The notes under the pieces are model-generated. The model did no database searches. It was not told where the DNA came from and worked only from the letters and a program-made list of their open reading frames with translations. The position numbers were made by a program, and so were the translations under genes. DNA of 35,834 bases from Actinomycetes bacterium. Its GTDB lineage: Bacteria; Actinomycetota; Acidimicrobiia; Acidimicrobiales; Palsa-688. Positions 8,061 to 14,452 of this stretch are shown here, one piece after another (positions within the stretch are counted from its first letter, which is position 1; every line of letters starts with the position of its first letter). The stretch covers positions 1-35,834 of the forward strand of contig JAKAQB010000034.1 in assembly GCA_021811865.1 (NCBI GenBank), written 5' to 3'.

Positions 8061-8720
8061 TTACAGTTTCGCCACTTGGGCGAACTCGAGCTCGACGGGC
8101 GTTTCCCGGCCGAAGATGTTGACGAGCACCTTGAGCTTGAGCTGGTCCTCGTTGATCTCGGCGATGGTGCCAGTGAAGTCGGCGAACGGGCCCTCCTTGA
8201 CCCGCACCGACTCTCCCGTCTCGTACTCGAGGCGGGGACGGCCCCTGCGCTGGCCTTCGGTCTCGGCCTCGGGCGTCACCGACAGGATGTTCTCCACTTC
8301 CTTGCGGGACAGCGGCGTCGGGCGAGCCCCGAGACCGACGAAACCGGTAACCCCGGGCGTGTTGCGCACGACGTACCACGAGTCGTCGTCGAGGTCCATC
8401 CGCACCAGGATGTACCCGGGGAAGACCTTCTTCGAGACGACCTGCTTCTTGCCGTTCTTGAACTCGATGACGTCCTCCATGGGGATGACGACCTCGAAGA
8501 TGCGTCCCTCCATGTTCATCGACGCGATCCGGCTCTCGAGGTTGGACTTCACCTTGTTCTCGTAGCCGGCGTAGCTGTGCACGACGTACCACTTGCCGGG
8601 GCGGTCGTAGGGGCTCTCCGGGCGCGCCGGCGCCTCCTCCTCGACCACGCCGGCCGTGGCCTCCTCCTCGGCGCCCTCGGGCGACGGGAGTTGGTTCCCC
8701 TCGATCTCCTCGTCCGCCAT
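8061..8720 (-). CDS. nusG: Transcription termination/antitermination factor NusG
   Basis: A 219-residue NusG with an acidic, disordered N-terminal extension of about 40 residues (common in Actinobacteria), the NGN domain beginning at [20 protein letters not shown], the [12 protein letters not shown] segment, and a KOW domain near the end ([17 protein letters not shown]). It binds RNA polymerase and links it to Rho or ribosomes. Its ATG overlaps the secE stop in an ATGA arrangement, indicating translational coupling. Confidence 0.96.
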   Translation of the reverse strand: MADEEIEGNQLPSPEGAEEEATAGVVEEEAPARPESPYDRPGKWYVVHSYAGYENKVKSNLESRIASMNMEGRIFEVVIPMEDVIEFKNGKKQVVSKKVFPGYILVRMDLDDDSWYVVRNTPGVTGFVGLGARPTPLSRKEVENILSVTPEAETEGQRRGRPRLEYETGESVRVKEGPFADFTGTIAEINEDQLKLKVLVNIFGRETPVELEFAQVAKL

Positions 8721-9109
8721 CAGGGGTTGAAGATGAAGTTGGCGGCGTGCTGGAACCCGACGTCCAAACCGAAGATGAACGCCATCAGGATGGCGAGGGT
8801 GATCAGCACGACGGTGGAGTAGTTGAGCGTCTCGGCGCGGGTCGGCCAGGCAACCTTGCGCATCTCCACGTTGACCTCGTGGAGGAACTGGCGGGGCCCG
8901 ACCCGATGGCGGCTCGGCGCCAGTGCCTCCCGCGCCGTATGGGAGCTGCTCTCCCCGGCCAGGTCCGCGAGCCGGTCCGTCTCCGTCCGCGAGCCTGCGA
9001 CCGCTACCGATCCGTCCGCGCCGCCGCGGCCGAACGTGCCGTCATCAGGCACCACCTCGCCGTTGTCGTCGCCGCGGCGCTGCATCTGTCGCCGCTGTTG
9101 TCGGTTCAT
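8720..9109 (-). CDS. secE: Protein translocase subunit SecE
   Basis: About 129 residues: a polar N-terminal extension, then the SecE core [20 protein letters not shown] and a single membrane helix ([20 protein letters not shown]) near the C-terminus. SecE clamps SecY in the Sec translocon. The ATG at 9109 and a GTG two codons upstream (9115, with GGAAGG 8 bases further) are both possible starts. A longer open frame reaches back into the tRNA-Trp gene and is not coding. Gene order tRNA-Trp–secE–nusG–rplK is typical for Actinobacteria. Confidence 0.93.
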   Translation of the reverse strand: MNRQQRRQMQRRGDDNGEVVPDDGTFGRGGADGSVAVAGSRTETDRLADLAGESSSHTAREALAPSRHRVGPRQFLHEVNVEMRKVAWPTRAETLNYSTVVLITLAILMAFIFGLDVGFQHAANFIFNP

Positions 9110-9140
9110 GCTCACGGTGCTGACCTTCCAGGAAGCGGAG

Positions 9141-9214
9141 CAGGGCAGGAGGGACTCGAACCCCCAACCGCCGGTTTTGGAGACCGGTGCTCTGCCAAAT
9201 TGAGCTACTGCCCT
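9141..9214 (-). tRNA. tRNA-Trp (anticodon CCA)
   Basis: A full 74-base cloverleaf on the minus strand: acceptor AGGGCAG/CTGCCCT, D-arm GCTC/GAGC, anticodon stem CCGGT/ACCGG around loop CTCCAAA, T-arm GGGGG-TTCGAGT-CCCTC, discriminator G. The 3' CCA is not encoded. It lies about 25 bp upstream of secE. Confidence 0.95.
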
Positions 9215-9242
9215 CGGTGGGACGGGTCCTTCCCGCCGATCG

Positions 9243-9248
9243 AGGATA
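9243..9248 (-). promoter_or_regulatory. -10 box (TATCCT) of the tRNA-Trp–secE transcript
   Basis: TATCCT lies 28 bases before the tRNA-Trp 5' end. The 10-mer GCTATCCTCG around it is repeated exactly upstream of tRNA-Tyr at 29.92 kb. Confidence 0.45.
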
Positions 9249-9333
9249 GCACCGCCCATCCCGGGACCGTCCGGCGGCCCAACCCCCGGCAGCCCGAGGC
9301 CCGGCGGGCGGCGACCTCGGGCGAGGGAACCGC

Positions 9334-9339
9334 TAACTT
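9334..9339 (+). promoter_or_regulatory. -10 box (TAACTT) for a leaderless STAS mRNA
   Basis: TAACTT ends 6 bases before the GTG at 9346 and no ribosome site intervenes. Confidence 0.45.
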
Positions 9340-9345
9340 CCTCCC

Positions 9346-9681
9346 GTGGCCGACCATGCCAACCCGGGGGACGCCGGCTTCGAGATGGACCGCCGCGACG
9401 AGCAGGGCGTCGCTGTCTTCCTCGTCGCCGGCGAGCTCGACCTGGAGACGGCTCCCACCCTGCGCCATCGCCTCCACCAGGCCCTGGACGGGGGCGAGGC
9501 GCATCTCGTCGTCGATCTGTCCGAGCTGTCGTTCATTGACTCCACCGGGATAAGCGTCCTCGTCGAGAGCCTGAAGCAGGCTCAGCGGACCGGTGGGAGC
9601 CTGGTGTTGCGCAACCCGACCCCCGCCGTCCGCCGGGTCCTCGACATCACCGGCCTGCTCGGAACATTCGGGTTGGACTGA
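9346..9681 (+). CDS. STAS-domain anti-sigma factor antagonist
   Basis: A 111-residue single STAS domain. After a short variable start comes GVAVFLVAGELDLETAPTLR, then HLVVDLSELSFIDSTGISVL, in which the Ser of the DST triplet is the conserved phosphorylation site of SpoIIAA/RsbV proteins. In the known partner-switch the unphosphorylated form binds an RsbW-type kinase and frees a sigma factor; PP2C phosphatases reset it. No kinase or sigma gene is adjacent on this strand; an RsbW-like gene lies at 18.1 kb. GTG start, apparently leaderless. Confidence 0.9.
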   Translation: MADHANPGDAGFEMDRRDEQGVAVFLVAGELDLETAPTLRHRLHQALDGGEAHLVVDLSELSFIDSTGISVLVESLKQAQRTGGSLVLRNPTPAVRRVLDITGLLGTFGLD

Positions 9682-9731
9682 TCCACGCCGGCAAGCGGCC
9701 AGCCCGGTTGGGCAGGAGGGCGAGCCACCGG

Positions 9732-9737
9732 TAGGCT
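9732..9737 (+). promoter_or_regulatory. -10 box (TAGGCT) for a leaderless mRNA
   Basis: TAGGCT ends 6 bases before the ATG at 9744. Confidence 0.45.
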
Positions 9738-9743
9738 CGGCAC

Positions 9744-10166
9744 ATGGCATCGACGGGTTCGCTGGCCACCGGGGGCACCGGCACCGCCGTCGCTCGCAAC
9801 GGGGACCGCCGCCCGGCGGCCGACCGGGCGATGCGTCGGCTGCTGCACGTCCCGGAGCGCCGGCCCGCAAGTGCCGACGCCGCCCACCGGATCTTCAGCG
9901 TCGGGATCGTGCTGTCGGCGCTCCGATGCCTCCTCACCTACATCTTCCTTCCGATCCTGGCGCCCCTGCTCGGTGTGGCCGGCGGTGTCGGCCCGAGCGT
10001 GGGCATCCCCCTGGCGGTGGTCGCCCTGGGGTTCGACGTGATGGGCATCCGGCGGTTCTGGCTCGCCGACCACCGGTGGCGCTGGACGATGACCGTCGTC
10101 TACGTGTTGGTGATGGGCCTGGTCGTGGCCCTCCTCGTCGGGAACCTCGAGACGCTGTTCGGTTGA
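9744..10166 (+). CDS. Small membrane protein of unknown function
   Basis: 140 residues. The first ~45 are polar and rich in Arg/Ala/Gly; then come about three hydrophobic helices: IFSVGIVLSALRCLLTYIFL, SVGIPLAVVALGFDVMG and MTVVYVLVMGLVVALLVGNL. Between helices 2 and 3 is the charged turn RRFWLADHRWRW. I do not recognise a named family. It follows the STAS gene by 62 bp with its own apparent promoter and converges on the anti-sigma gene 33 bp away. Confidence 0.75.
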   Translation: MASTGSLATGGTGTAVARNGDRRPAADRAMRRLLHVPERRPASADAAHRIFSVGIVLSALRCLLTYIFLPILAPLLGVAGGVGPSVGIPLAVVALGFDVMGIRRFWLADHRWRWTMTVVYVLVMGLVVALLVGNLETLFG

Positions 10167-10199
10167 GCCTGCCCCGGAGCGACGGGCAGGGGCGGCACG

Positions 10200-10598
10200 T
10201 CAGCCGGTCAGCATCCCCGGGCGCCGGCGGGCGGACCAGAGAAGGACTCCCGCCGCGCCGGCGGCGCCTGCGACAGCGGCGACCCCGATCGCCACCCAAG
10301 GAGCAGGGGACCAGTGCGCCCGCCGCTGCCCGTCGAGGCCGGCGATGATGTCCGACAGCAACTCGGGGGGCGGCTGGTCACCCGGCGGGCGCAGGGCGTG
10401 CAGCGTCCGCAGCATCCGCCGGTAGCGGGCGACGTCCGCCTGGCACCGCAAGCACTGCGCCAGGTGGTCACGAGCGCGCTTGTCGAGGTCCGCCTCGCCG
10501 GCCACCCAGGCAGGCAGGAGGCCCCCGACGGCATCGCACTCCCCGACCCGCCGGAGGACCCGGTCAACCAGCGTCGCCATCCCGTCCACGGCCGGCAA
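10200..10598 (-). CDS. Membrane-anchored zinc-binding (ZAS) anti-sigma factor
   Basis: 132 residues from a TTG at 10598 (AAGGA 5 bases upstream), or 126 from the ATG at 10580. The cytoplasmic half carries Cys21, then His45-x3-Cys49-x2-Cys52 (HLAQCLRC), the Cys/His set of ZAS anti-sigma factors such as RsrA. A single membrane helix lies at about 98-118 (PWVAIGVAAVAGAAGAAGVL), followed by Arg residues. It overlaps the end of the ECF sigma gene by up to 35 bp, so the two are almost certainly co-expressed and partners. Whether Cys21 makes it redox responsive is inference. Confidence 0.87.
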   Translation of the reverse strand: MPAVDGMATLVDRVLRRVGECDAVGGLLPAWVAGEADLDKRARDHLAQCLRCQADVARYRRMLRTLHALRPPGDQPPPELLSDIIAGLDGQRRAHWSPAPWVAIGVAAVAGAAGAAGVLLWSARRRPGMLTG

Positions 10599-11283
10599 TA
10601 GATTCCTTGAGCCGCCGGCGGGCCCGGTGCAGTCGCACCTTGGCCGCCGCCTCGGAGATGCCGAGCTGCTCCGCTATGGCCTGATGGGGCAGGTCATAGA
10701 TGTCCCGGAGCACGATCACAGTCCGCAGGCGGGGCGGGAGCTCGGCGAGCGACGCGGTCATGGCGGCGCGGTCGGACTGGCTGGCGGCACGCCATTCCGG
10801 GTCACGCTCGGGGCGGGCGTCGGCGACAGCCAGCTCGTCGCTCAACGGAACGGTCGCCGACCTCCGGCGCCTGGAGAGCAGGGTCGAGGCACAGTTGGCG
10901 GTGATGCGGTACAGCCACGTGGTGAACTGGGCATCGCCACGGAACCGCCCGAGACCCCGCTGGGCTCGCAAGTACGCCTCTTGCACCACGTCCCGTGCGT
11001 CCTCCTCGTTGCCGGTGAGACGGAGCGCCAGCGTGTAGGCATCGGGGTAGGTGGCCCGCACCAGCTCTTCCAGGGCGCCGATGTCGCCCTGCCGGGCAGC
11101 CACCACGAGGACGGTGAGGTCCCCGCCGGAGCCAGCGAGATCCGAGCGGCGCCGCCGCCGGCGGCGGGCTCCCGGCGCGACACCTACCGGCGTGGCCACT
11201 CCCGCCGTGGCCACTCCTGCCGTCGTGGCGACGGCAGGCGTTGCGTCTGGCGGTGCCGGGGCGGATGCGGTCGACGCGTTCAC
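10564..11283 (-). CDS. ECF-type RNA polymerase sigma factor
   Basis: 239 residues from a GTG at 11283. An Ala/Thr/Val-rich N-terminal tail of about 40 residues containing a 15-bp duplication, then a run of Arg, precedes sigma region 2 (about 55-140: LALRLTGNEEDARDVVQEAY, RFRGDAQFTTWLYRITANC) and region 4 (about 170-225: LPPRLRTVIVLRDIYDLPHQ, AAAKVRLHRARRRLKE). It starts 3 bases after the rpmG stop and overlaps the ZAS anti-sigma gene, giving rpmG–sigma–anti-sigma. The N-terminal tail is longer than in most ECF factors; an internal start is possible but no better ribosome site is visible. Confidence 0.9.
   Translation of the reverse strand: MNASTASAPAPPDATPAVATTAGVATAGVATPVGVAPGARRRRRRRSDLAGSGGDLTVLVVAARQGDIGALEELVRATYPDAYTLALRLTGNEEDARDVVQEAYLRAQRGLGRFRGDAQFTTWLYRITANCASTLLSRRRRSATVPLSDELAVADARPERDPEWRAASQSDRAAMTASLAELPPRLRTVIVLRDIYDLPHQAIAEQLGISEAAAKVRLHRARRRLKESIAGRGRDGDAG
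11191..11220 (-). repeat. 15-bp tandem duplication in the sigma-factor N-terminus
   Basis: CGTGGCCACTCCCGC (11191-11205) is followed by a copy with one change (11206-11220), giving a repeated GVATA/GVATP pentapeptide on the minus strand. Confidence 0.8.
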
Positions 11284-11286
11284 CGG

Positions 11287-11451
11287 CTAGCGGGTCTCCC
11301 GGTGGACGGTGTGCTGCCGGTCCCACCTGCAGTACTTCTTCATCTCCAGGCGCTCGCGGTCGTTGGTCTTGTTCTTCATCGTGATGTAGTTACGACGCTT
11401 GCAGACGTCACAGGCGAGGGTGATCTTGACTCGCTTCTCGTTCTTGGGCAC
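11287..11451 (-). CDS. rpmG: 50S ribosomal protein L33
   Basis: 54 residues from a GTG at 11451 (GAGGAG 8 bases upstream): [20 protein letters not shown], then [20 protein letters not shown] and the HTVHRETR end. It is too short to be found by simple length filters. L33 usually has a Cys4 zinc ribbon; here Cys14, Cys17 and Cys41 are present but the fourth position is Asp44 (CRWD). It is thus intermediate between zinc-binding and zinc-free L33. It lies downstream of two tRNA genes, and the ECF sigma gene begins 3 bases after its stop. Confidence 0.95.
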   Translation of the reverse strand: MPKNEKRVKITLACDVCKRRNYITMKNKTNDRERLEMKKYCRWDRQHTVHRETR

Positions 11452-11474
11452 GGATGCTGCTCCTCGGTGCGAGA

Positions 11475-11551
11475 TGGTAGCGGCGGTCGGACTCGAACCG
11501 ACGACAACTCGATTATGAGCCGAGTGCTCTGACCGACTGAGCTACGCCGCC
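11475..11551 (-). tRNA. tRNA-Met (anticodon CAT), elongator type
   Basis: A 74-base cloverleaf plus encoded CCA (11475-11477). Acceptor GGCGGCG/CGCCGCT (one G·T pair), anticodon stem CTCGG/TCGAG around CTCATAA, T-arm GTCGG-TTCGAGT-CCGAC. The anticodon stem lacks the three G-C pairs of initiator tRNA, so elongator is favoured. A CAT anticodon could also be tRNA-Ile2, which cannot be excluded by eye. Confidence 0.92.
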
Positions 11552-11552
11552 G

Positions 11553-11625
11553 AGCCCCTTGTCGGAATCGAACCGACGACACCAGCCTTACCATGGCTGT
11601 GCTCTGCCGACTGAGCTAAAGGGGC
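11553..11625 (-). tRNA. tRNA-Thr (anticodon GGT)
   Basis: A 73-base cloverleaf: acceptor GCCCCTT/AAGGGGC, D-arm GCTC/GAGC, anticodon stem CAGCC/GGCTG around ATGGTAA, T-arm GTCGG-TTCGATT-CCGAC, discriminator T. No CCA is encoded. One base separates it from tRNA-Met, so both come from one transcript. Confidence 0.95.
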
Positions 11626-11650
11626 GTTTGGTGCTGCTTCGGTGTCGCTC

Positions 11651-11676
11651 GGGGCTGCGCCCGCGGGCGCAGCCCC
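11651..11676. repeat. Perfect 26-bp GC palindrome upstream of tRNA-Thr
   Basis: GGGGCTGCGCCCG is followed directly by its exact reverse complement. It lies between the candidate tRNA promoter and tRNA-Thr, so it would fold in the 5' leader of the tRNA transcript. It is too far from any stop codon and lacks a T-run to be an ordinary terminator. Confidence 0.75.
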
Positions 11677-11680
11677 GGCC

Positions 11681-11686
11681 ATCCTA
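11681..11686 (-). promoter_or_regulatory. Candidate -10 box of the tRNA-Thr–tRNA-Met–rpmG transcript
   Basis: TAGGAT on the minus strand, the same hexamer as at the candidate lsr2 promoter. No -35 matching the consensus is obvious. Confidence 0.35.
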
Positions 11687-11722
11687 CCTGCGCCGCCAGG
11701 ACACCGCAGGTGGTGGGCGGGC

Positions 11723-11728
11723 TACCGT
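11723..11728 (+). promoter_or_regulatory. -10 box (TACCGT) for a leaderless GNAT mRNA
   Basis: TACCGT ends 7 bases before the ATG at 11736; the GCTACCGT octamer is shared with the acyl-CoA synthetase promoter region, where only the T-to-start spacing sequence differs. Confidence 0.45.
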
Positions 11729-11735
11729 TGCCCGG

Positions 11736-12254
11736 ATGCAAGTCCGGCCGGTGACGAGGGACGACGCCGAAGCGATACGGGCGATCTACAACCGCGAGGT
11801 CGTCGGCTCGACGGTCACCTTCGACCTCGTTCCCCGCACGCTCGACGAGCAGCTGCAGTGGGTCGACGAGCACAGCGGCGCCCACCCGGCGATCGTCGCC
11901 GTCGACGGAGACGATCGCGTGCGGGGTTTCGCCTCGCTCTCCCCCTACCGAGCACGGCCGGCGTACCGGACGACCGTCGAGGACTCCGTCTACGTCGAGC
12001 GGGACTCCCGCGGGACGGGTGTGGGGCGCCTCCTACTGTCGGAGGTCGTCGCCCTGGCCGGCTCCCACGGCTTCCACGCCATCATGGCTCGCGTCGTCGG
12101 CAACCACGAGGCGTCCATCCGCCTGCACCATGGTTGCGGCTTCGAGCTCGTCGGCGTGGAGCGGGAGGTGGGACGGAAGTTCGGCACGTGGCTCGATGTC
12201 GCCCTGATGCAGCGTCTCGTCCGTGACCCGCCCCCGACCAGAGCGGAGCCGTAG
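11736..12254 (+). CDS. GNAT N-acetyltransferase, phosphinothricin acetyltransferase (PAT/MnaT) type
   Basis: 172 residues: MQVRPVTRDDAEAIRAIYNR is the typical PAT start, followed by TPxT-like strand residues, GFASLSPYRARPAYRTTVED and the acetyl-CoA loop DSRGTGVGRLLLSEVV (about 87-102), then IMARVVGNHEASIRLHHGCG and GRKFGTWLDVALMQR. PAT/YncA-type enzymes acetylate small amines such as methionine sulfoximine, phosphinothricin or methionine; the native substrate cannot be read from sequence. The ATG at 11736 is favoured over a longer frame running back through the tRNA genes. Confidence 0.9.
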   Translation: MQVRPVTRDDAEAIRAIYNREVVGSTVTFDLVPRTLDEQLQWVDEHSGAHPAIVAVDGDDRVRGFASLSPYRARPAYRTTVEDSVYVERDSRGTGVGRLLLSEVVALAGSHGFHAIMARVVGNHEASIRLHHGCGFELVGVEREVGRKFGTWLDVALMQRLVRDPPPTRAEP

Positions 12255-12281
12255 CCGTCGAAGGTCGGTGCGCAGGTGGAG

Positions 12282-12323
12282 CTCGGTGCAAAGGGACGGC
12301 CTTTGTGCCTCCTGTGCACCGAG
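12282..12323. terminator. Inverted repeat between convergent GNAT and tesB genes
   Basis: CTCGGTGCA (12282-12290) pairs with TGCACCGAG (12315-12323), and an alternative inner stem CAAAGG/CCTTTG (12289-12294 / 12300-12305) competes with it. Placed between two converging genes it could end transcription from both sides; no T-run is present. Confidence 0.4.
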
Positions 12324-12352
12324 CCCCCCGAGCGCACCCTGCCCCCGCCGGC

Positions 12353-12390
12353 GGGAGGGGGAAGGCGACCGGGGCGGGAAGGGGGTAGGG
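12353..12390 (+). other. G-quadruplex-capable G-tracts
   Basis: The plus strand at 12371-12390 has four G-tracts of 4, 3, 5 and 3 separated by loops of 1-2 bases, preceded by GGG and GGGGG tracts at 12353-12361. It lies in the 3' region of the GNAT gene, next to a CCCGCCGGCGGG palindrome. It meets the canonical G4 pattern; function is unknown. Confidence 0.6.
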
Positions 12391-12420
12391 AGGCGGCCGC
12401 AGGTGGGGGTGATCGCCGGC

Positions 12421-13302
12421 TCAGCGAGGCGGGCGCAGGGCACCCTCCTGTACGACGGTGATGGCGAGGCGCCCGTCCACGCCGAACATGTGCCCGAGCG
12501 CCAGCCCCCTCCCGTCCCCGCTCGACGGCGACGCCTGGGCGTAGAGGATCCACTCGTCGACCCGGAACGGCCGGTGGAACCACATGGCGTGGTCGAGGCT
12601 CGCCACAAACCCGGGGAGCGTCACCGGCCGTCCGGCTGCCATCGCCTCGCTCGCCCACGACTCCATGGCGACGGAGAGCAACGTCAGGTCGGAGGCGTAG
12701 GCGGCGACGCAGTCGTGCAACGTCGGGTCGTCGCCGAGAGCCCCGATCGTCCGGAACCACAGCAGCCGGGTGTAGCCGCCCACGGATGGCGCTACGCGCA
12801 TCTCGAAGGGAAGCGACGGCGACGGGAGCGGGTCCTCGGACTGGCCGGCGGCTCGCCCCCACAGGCCGAAGCCCTCCCACGGGGCCGACTCCTCCGGCGC
12901 CGCCACCCCGTCCGGGAAGGGGATCTGACGGTCGTAACCGGCTTCGGGGCAGTGGAACGACGCCTGCAGGTTGAAGATCGCCCGCCCCCCCTGGACCCCG
13001 ACCACCCGGCGAGTCGCATAGGTGCGGCCGTCGCGGATCGGATCCACCTCGTAGACGACAGGCGCGGCCGGGTCCCCGGCCTGCAGGAAGTAGGCGTGCA
13101 GGCTGTGGACCGACTTGTCGGGAACGCTGCGGCTGGCGGCGACGAGCGCCTGGGCGGCCACCTGGCCTCCGAAGATCCGGACCAGGCTCGTGGGCGGGCT
13201 CTTACCGCGGAAGAGGAGGTGGTCGATCGTCTCCAGGTCAAGGGCGTCGAGCAGCACGGCCAGGGGGGCCGGCGTCGGTCCCGCCCGCCAGTCAGTCGCC
13301 AC
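12421..13302 (-). CDS. tesB: Acyl-CoA thioesterase II (TesB-like)
   Basis: 293 residues from a GTG at 13302. Two hotdog domains: the first has FGGQVAAQALVAASRSV and HSLHAYFLQAGD, the second has SLDHAMWFHRPFRVDEWILY and SPSSGDGRGLALGHMF, corresponding to the catalytic Asp/Thr/Gln region of TesB. It hydrolyses acyl-CoA to free acid and CoA. The start overlaps the galE end by 11 bp; the longer upstream open frame lies over galE. Length is close to E. coli TesB. It is downstream of galE in the same direction, but no functional link is obvious. Confidence 0.9.
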   Translation of the reverse strand: MATDWRAGPTPAPLAVLLDALDLETIDHLLFRGKSPPTSLVRIFGGQVAAQALVAASRSVPDKSVHSLHAYFLQAGDPAAPVVYEVDPIRDGRTYATRRVVGVQGGRAIFNLQASFHCPEAGYDRQIPFPDGVAAPEESAPWEGFGLWGRAAGQSEDPLPSPSLPFEMRVAPSVGGYTRLLWFRTIGALGDDPTLHDCVAAYASDLTLLSVAMESWASEAMAAGRPVTLPGFVASLDHAMWFHRPFRVDEWILYAQASPSSGDGRGLALGHMFGVDGRLAITVVQEGALRPPR

Positions 13303-14320
13303 GGCCGTCGGGATGCGCCGAGTGCCACGCCCATGCCGAGGCGAGGATGTCCGCCAACCCGTGGCGGGGGCTCCAGCCGAGGAGCTCGGCCGCCCGGCGG
13401 TTGTCGGCGACCAGGGCCACCGGGTCCCCGGGCCGGCGGCCCACGAATTGGTGCGGCACCGGGTGGCCGCTCGCCGCCTCGGCCGCCGCCAGGACCTCGA
13501 GCACCGAGGAGCCGACGCCGGTACCGAGGTTGACGACGGTGGTCCCACCCCCGGCTTCGAGGTGCTCGAGGGCGGCGAGGTGGGCTTCGGCCAGGTCGAG
13601 CACGTGCACGTAGTCCCGGATGGCCGTCCCGTCGGCGGTCGGGTAGTCGGTGCCGAACACCTGCAGCGGAGGGCGCCTCCCGAGCAGGGCCTTCATGGCG
13701 AGGGGCACCAGGTTGGTGGTGACGGTCCAGTCCTCCCCGAGCGACCCGTCCGGCCAGGCGCCGGCGGCGTTGAAGTAGCGCAGGCTGACGGAGCGCAAGC
13801 TGACGGAGCGCACGCCGACGGAGCGCAGGCTGACGGAGCGCACGCCGACGGTTTGGCCCATCCAGGCGAGCATGCGCTCGACGAGCGCCTTGCTCTCGCC
13901 GTAGGGGTTCTCGGGCCGCACGCCGGCTCCCTCGGTGACCGGGATGACGTCGGGCGTGCCGTACACGGCCGCCGACGACGAGAAGACCAGGCGGTCCACG
14001 CCGGCTCGGGCGAGTGCTTCGAGCAGTCCCGCCGTCGCCCCGACGTTGTTGCGGAAATACCTCGCCGGCTGGTCCATCGATTCGCCGGCGGCCTTGTACC
14101 CCGCGAAGTGCACCACGGCGTCGACACCGAAATCGCGGCACAACTCCGCGACCGCCGCTTGGTCGGCGACGTCGGCCTGCACGAGCGGGACGCCGCTGAC
14201 CGCCGAGGGATGACCCTGCTCGAGTGAATCGAGTACGACGACCTGCCGTCCCCGCTCCCTGAGCAGCCGGACGGTGACGGAGCCGATGTAGCCGGCGCCG
14301 CCGGTCACGAGGATCGTCAT
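13292..14320 (-). CDS. galE: UDP-glucose 4-epimerase with an internal pentapeptide repeat
   Basis: 342 residues, an SDR-fold NAD enzyme interconverting UDP-glucose and UDP-galactose. Seen: TGGAGYIG at 6-13 (NAD loop), HFAGYKAAGES at 71-81, SSSAAVYG at 114-121, the catalytic Tyr140-x3-Lys144 (NPYGESK), and RYFNAAGA at 181-188. Between Lys144 and the YFN motif is an array of pentapeptides alternating VGVRS and VSLRS at about 156-180, encoded by five 15-bp units. Removing three units restores the spacing seen in E. coli GalE (Lys to Tyr 24 residues, versus 38 here) and gives about 327 residues. The ATG at 14320 is 7 bases after CAGACT, a weak leaderless -10. Confidence 0.93.
   Translation of the reverse strand: MTILVTGGAGYIGSVTVRLLRERGRQVVVLDSLEQGHPSAVSGVPLVQADVADQAAVAELCRDFGVDAVVHFAGYKAAGESMDQPARYFRNNVGATAGLLEALARAGVDRLVFSSSAAVYGTPDVIPVTEGAGVRPENPYGESKALVERMLAWMGQTVGVRSVSLRSVGVRSVSLRSVSLRYFNAAGAWPDGSLGEDWTVTTNLVPLAMKALLGRRPPLQVFGTDYPTADGTAIRDYVHVLDLAEAHLAALEHLEAGGGTTVVNLGTGVGSSVLEVLAAAEAASGHPVPHQFVGRRPGDPVALVADNRRAAELLGWSPRHGLADILASAWAWHSAHPDGRGD
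13779..13853 (-). repeat. Five 15-bp tandem units inside galE
   Basis: Units at 13779, 13794, 13809, 13824 and 13839. Types are CGCAGGCTGACGGAG (units 1 and 4), a one-base variant (unit 2) and CGCACGCCGACGG followed by AG or TT (units 3 and 5). The mixed order suggests slippage or unequal exchange of a two-unit block rather than one event. Confidence 0.9.
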
Positions 14321-14452
14321 CCCGGTCAGTCTGGCCGATCCACGCGTCGCCCGGGACGGGGCGTCACCGACGTTCGTTATCCTCCGCCGCCCGCCTGCCG
14401 ATGGTCCTTCGCGAGTGCCGCCGGCAGGTCCGGCTGCCACGGAGGCCGATTG

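Noticed and set aside
9116..9259. N-terminal extension of SecE through the tRNA-Trp region
   Set aside because: The extra residues are the translation of tRNA-Trp sequence.
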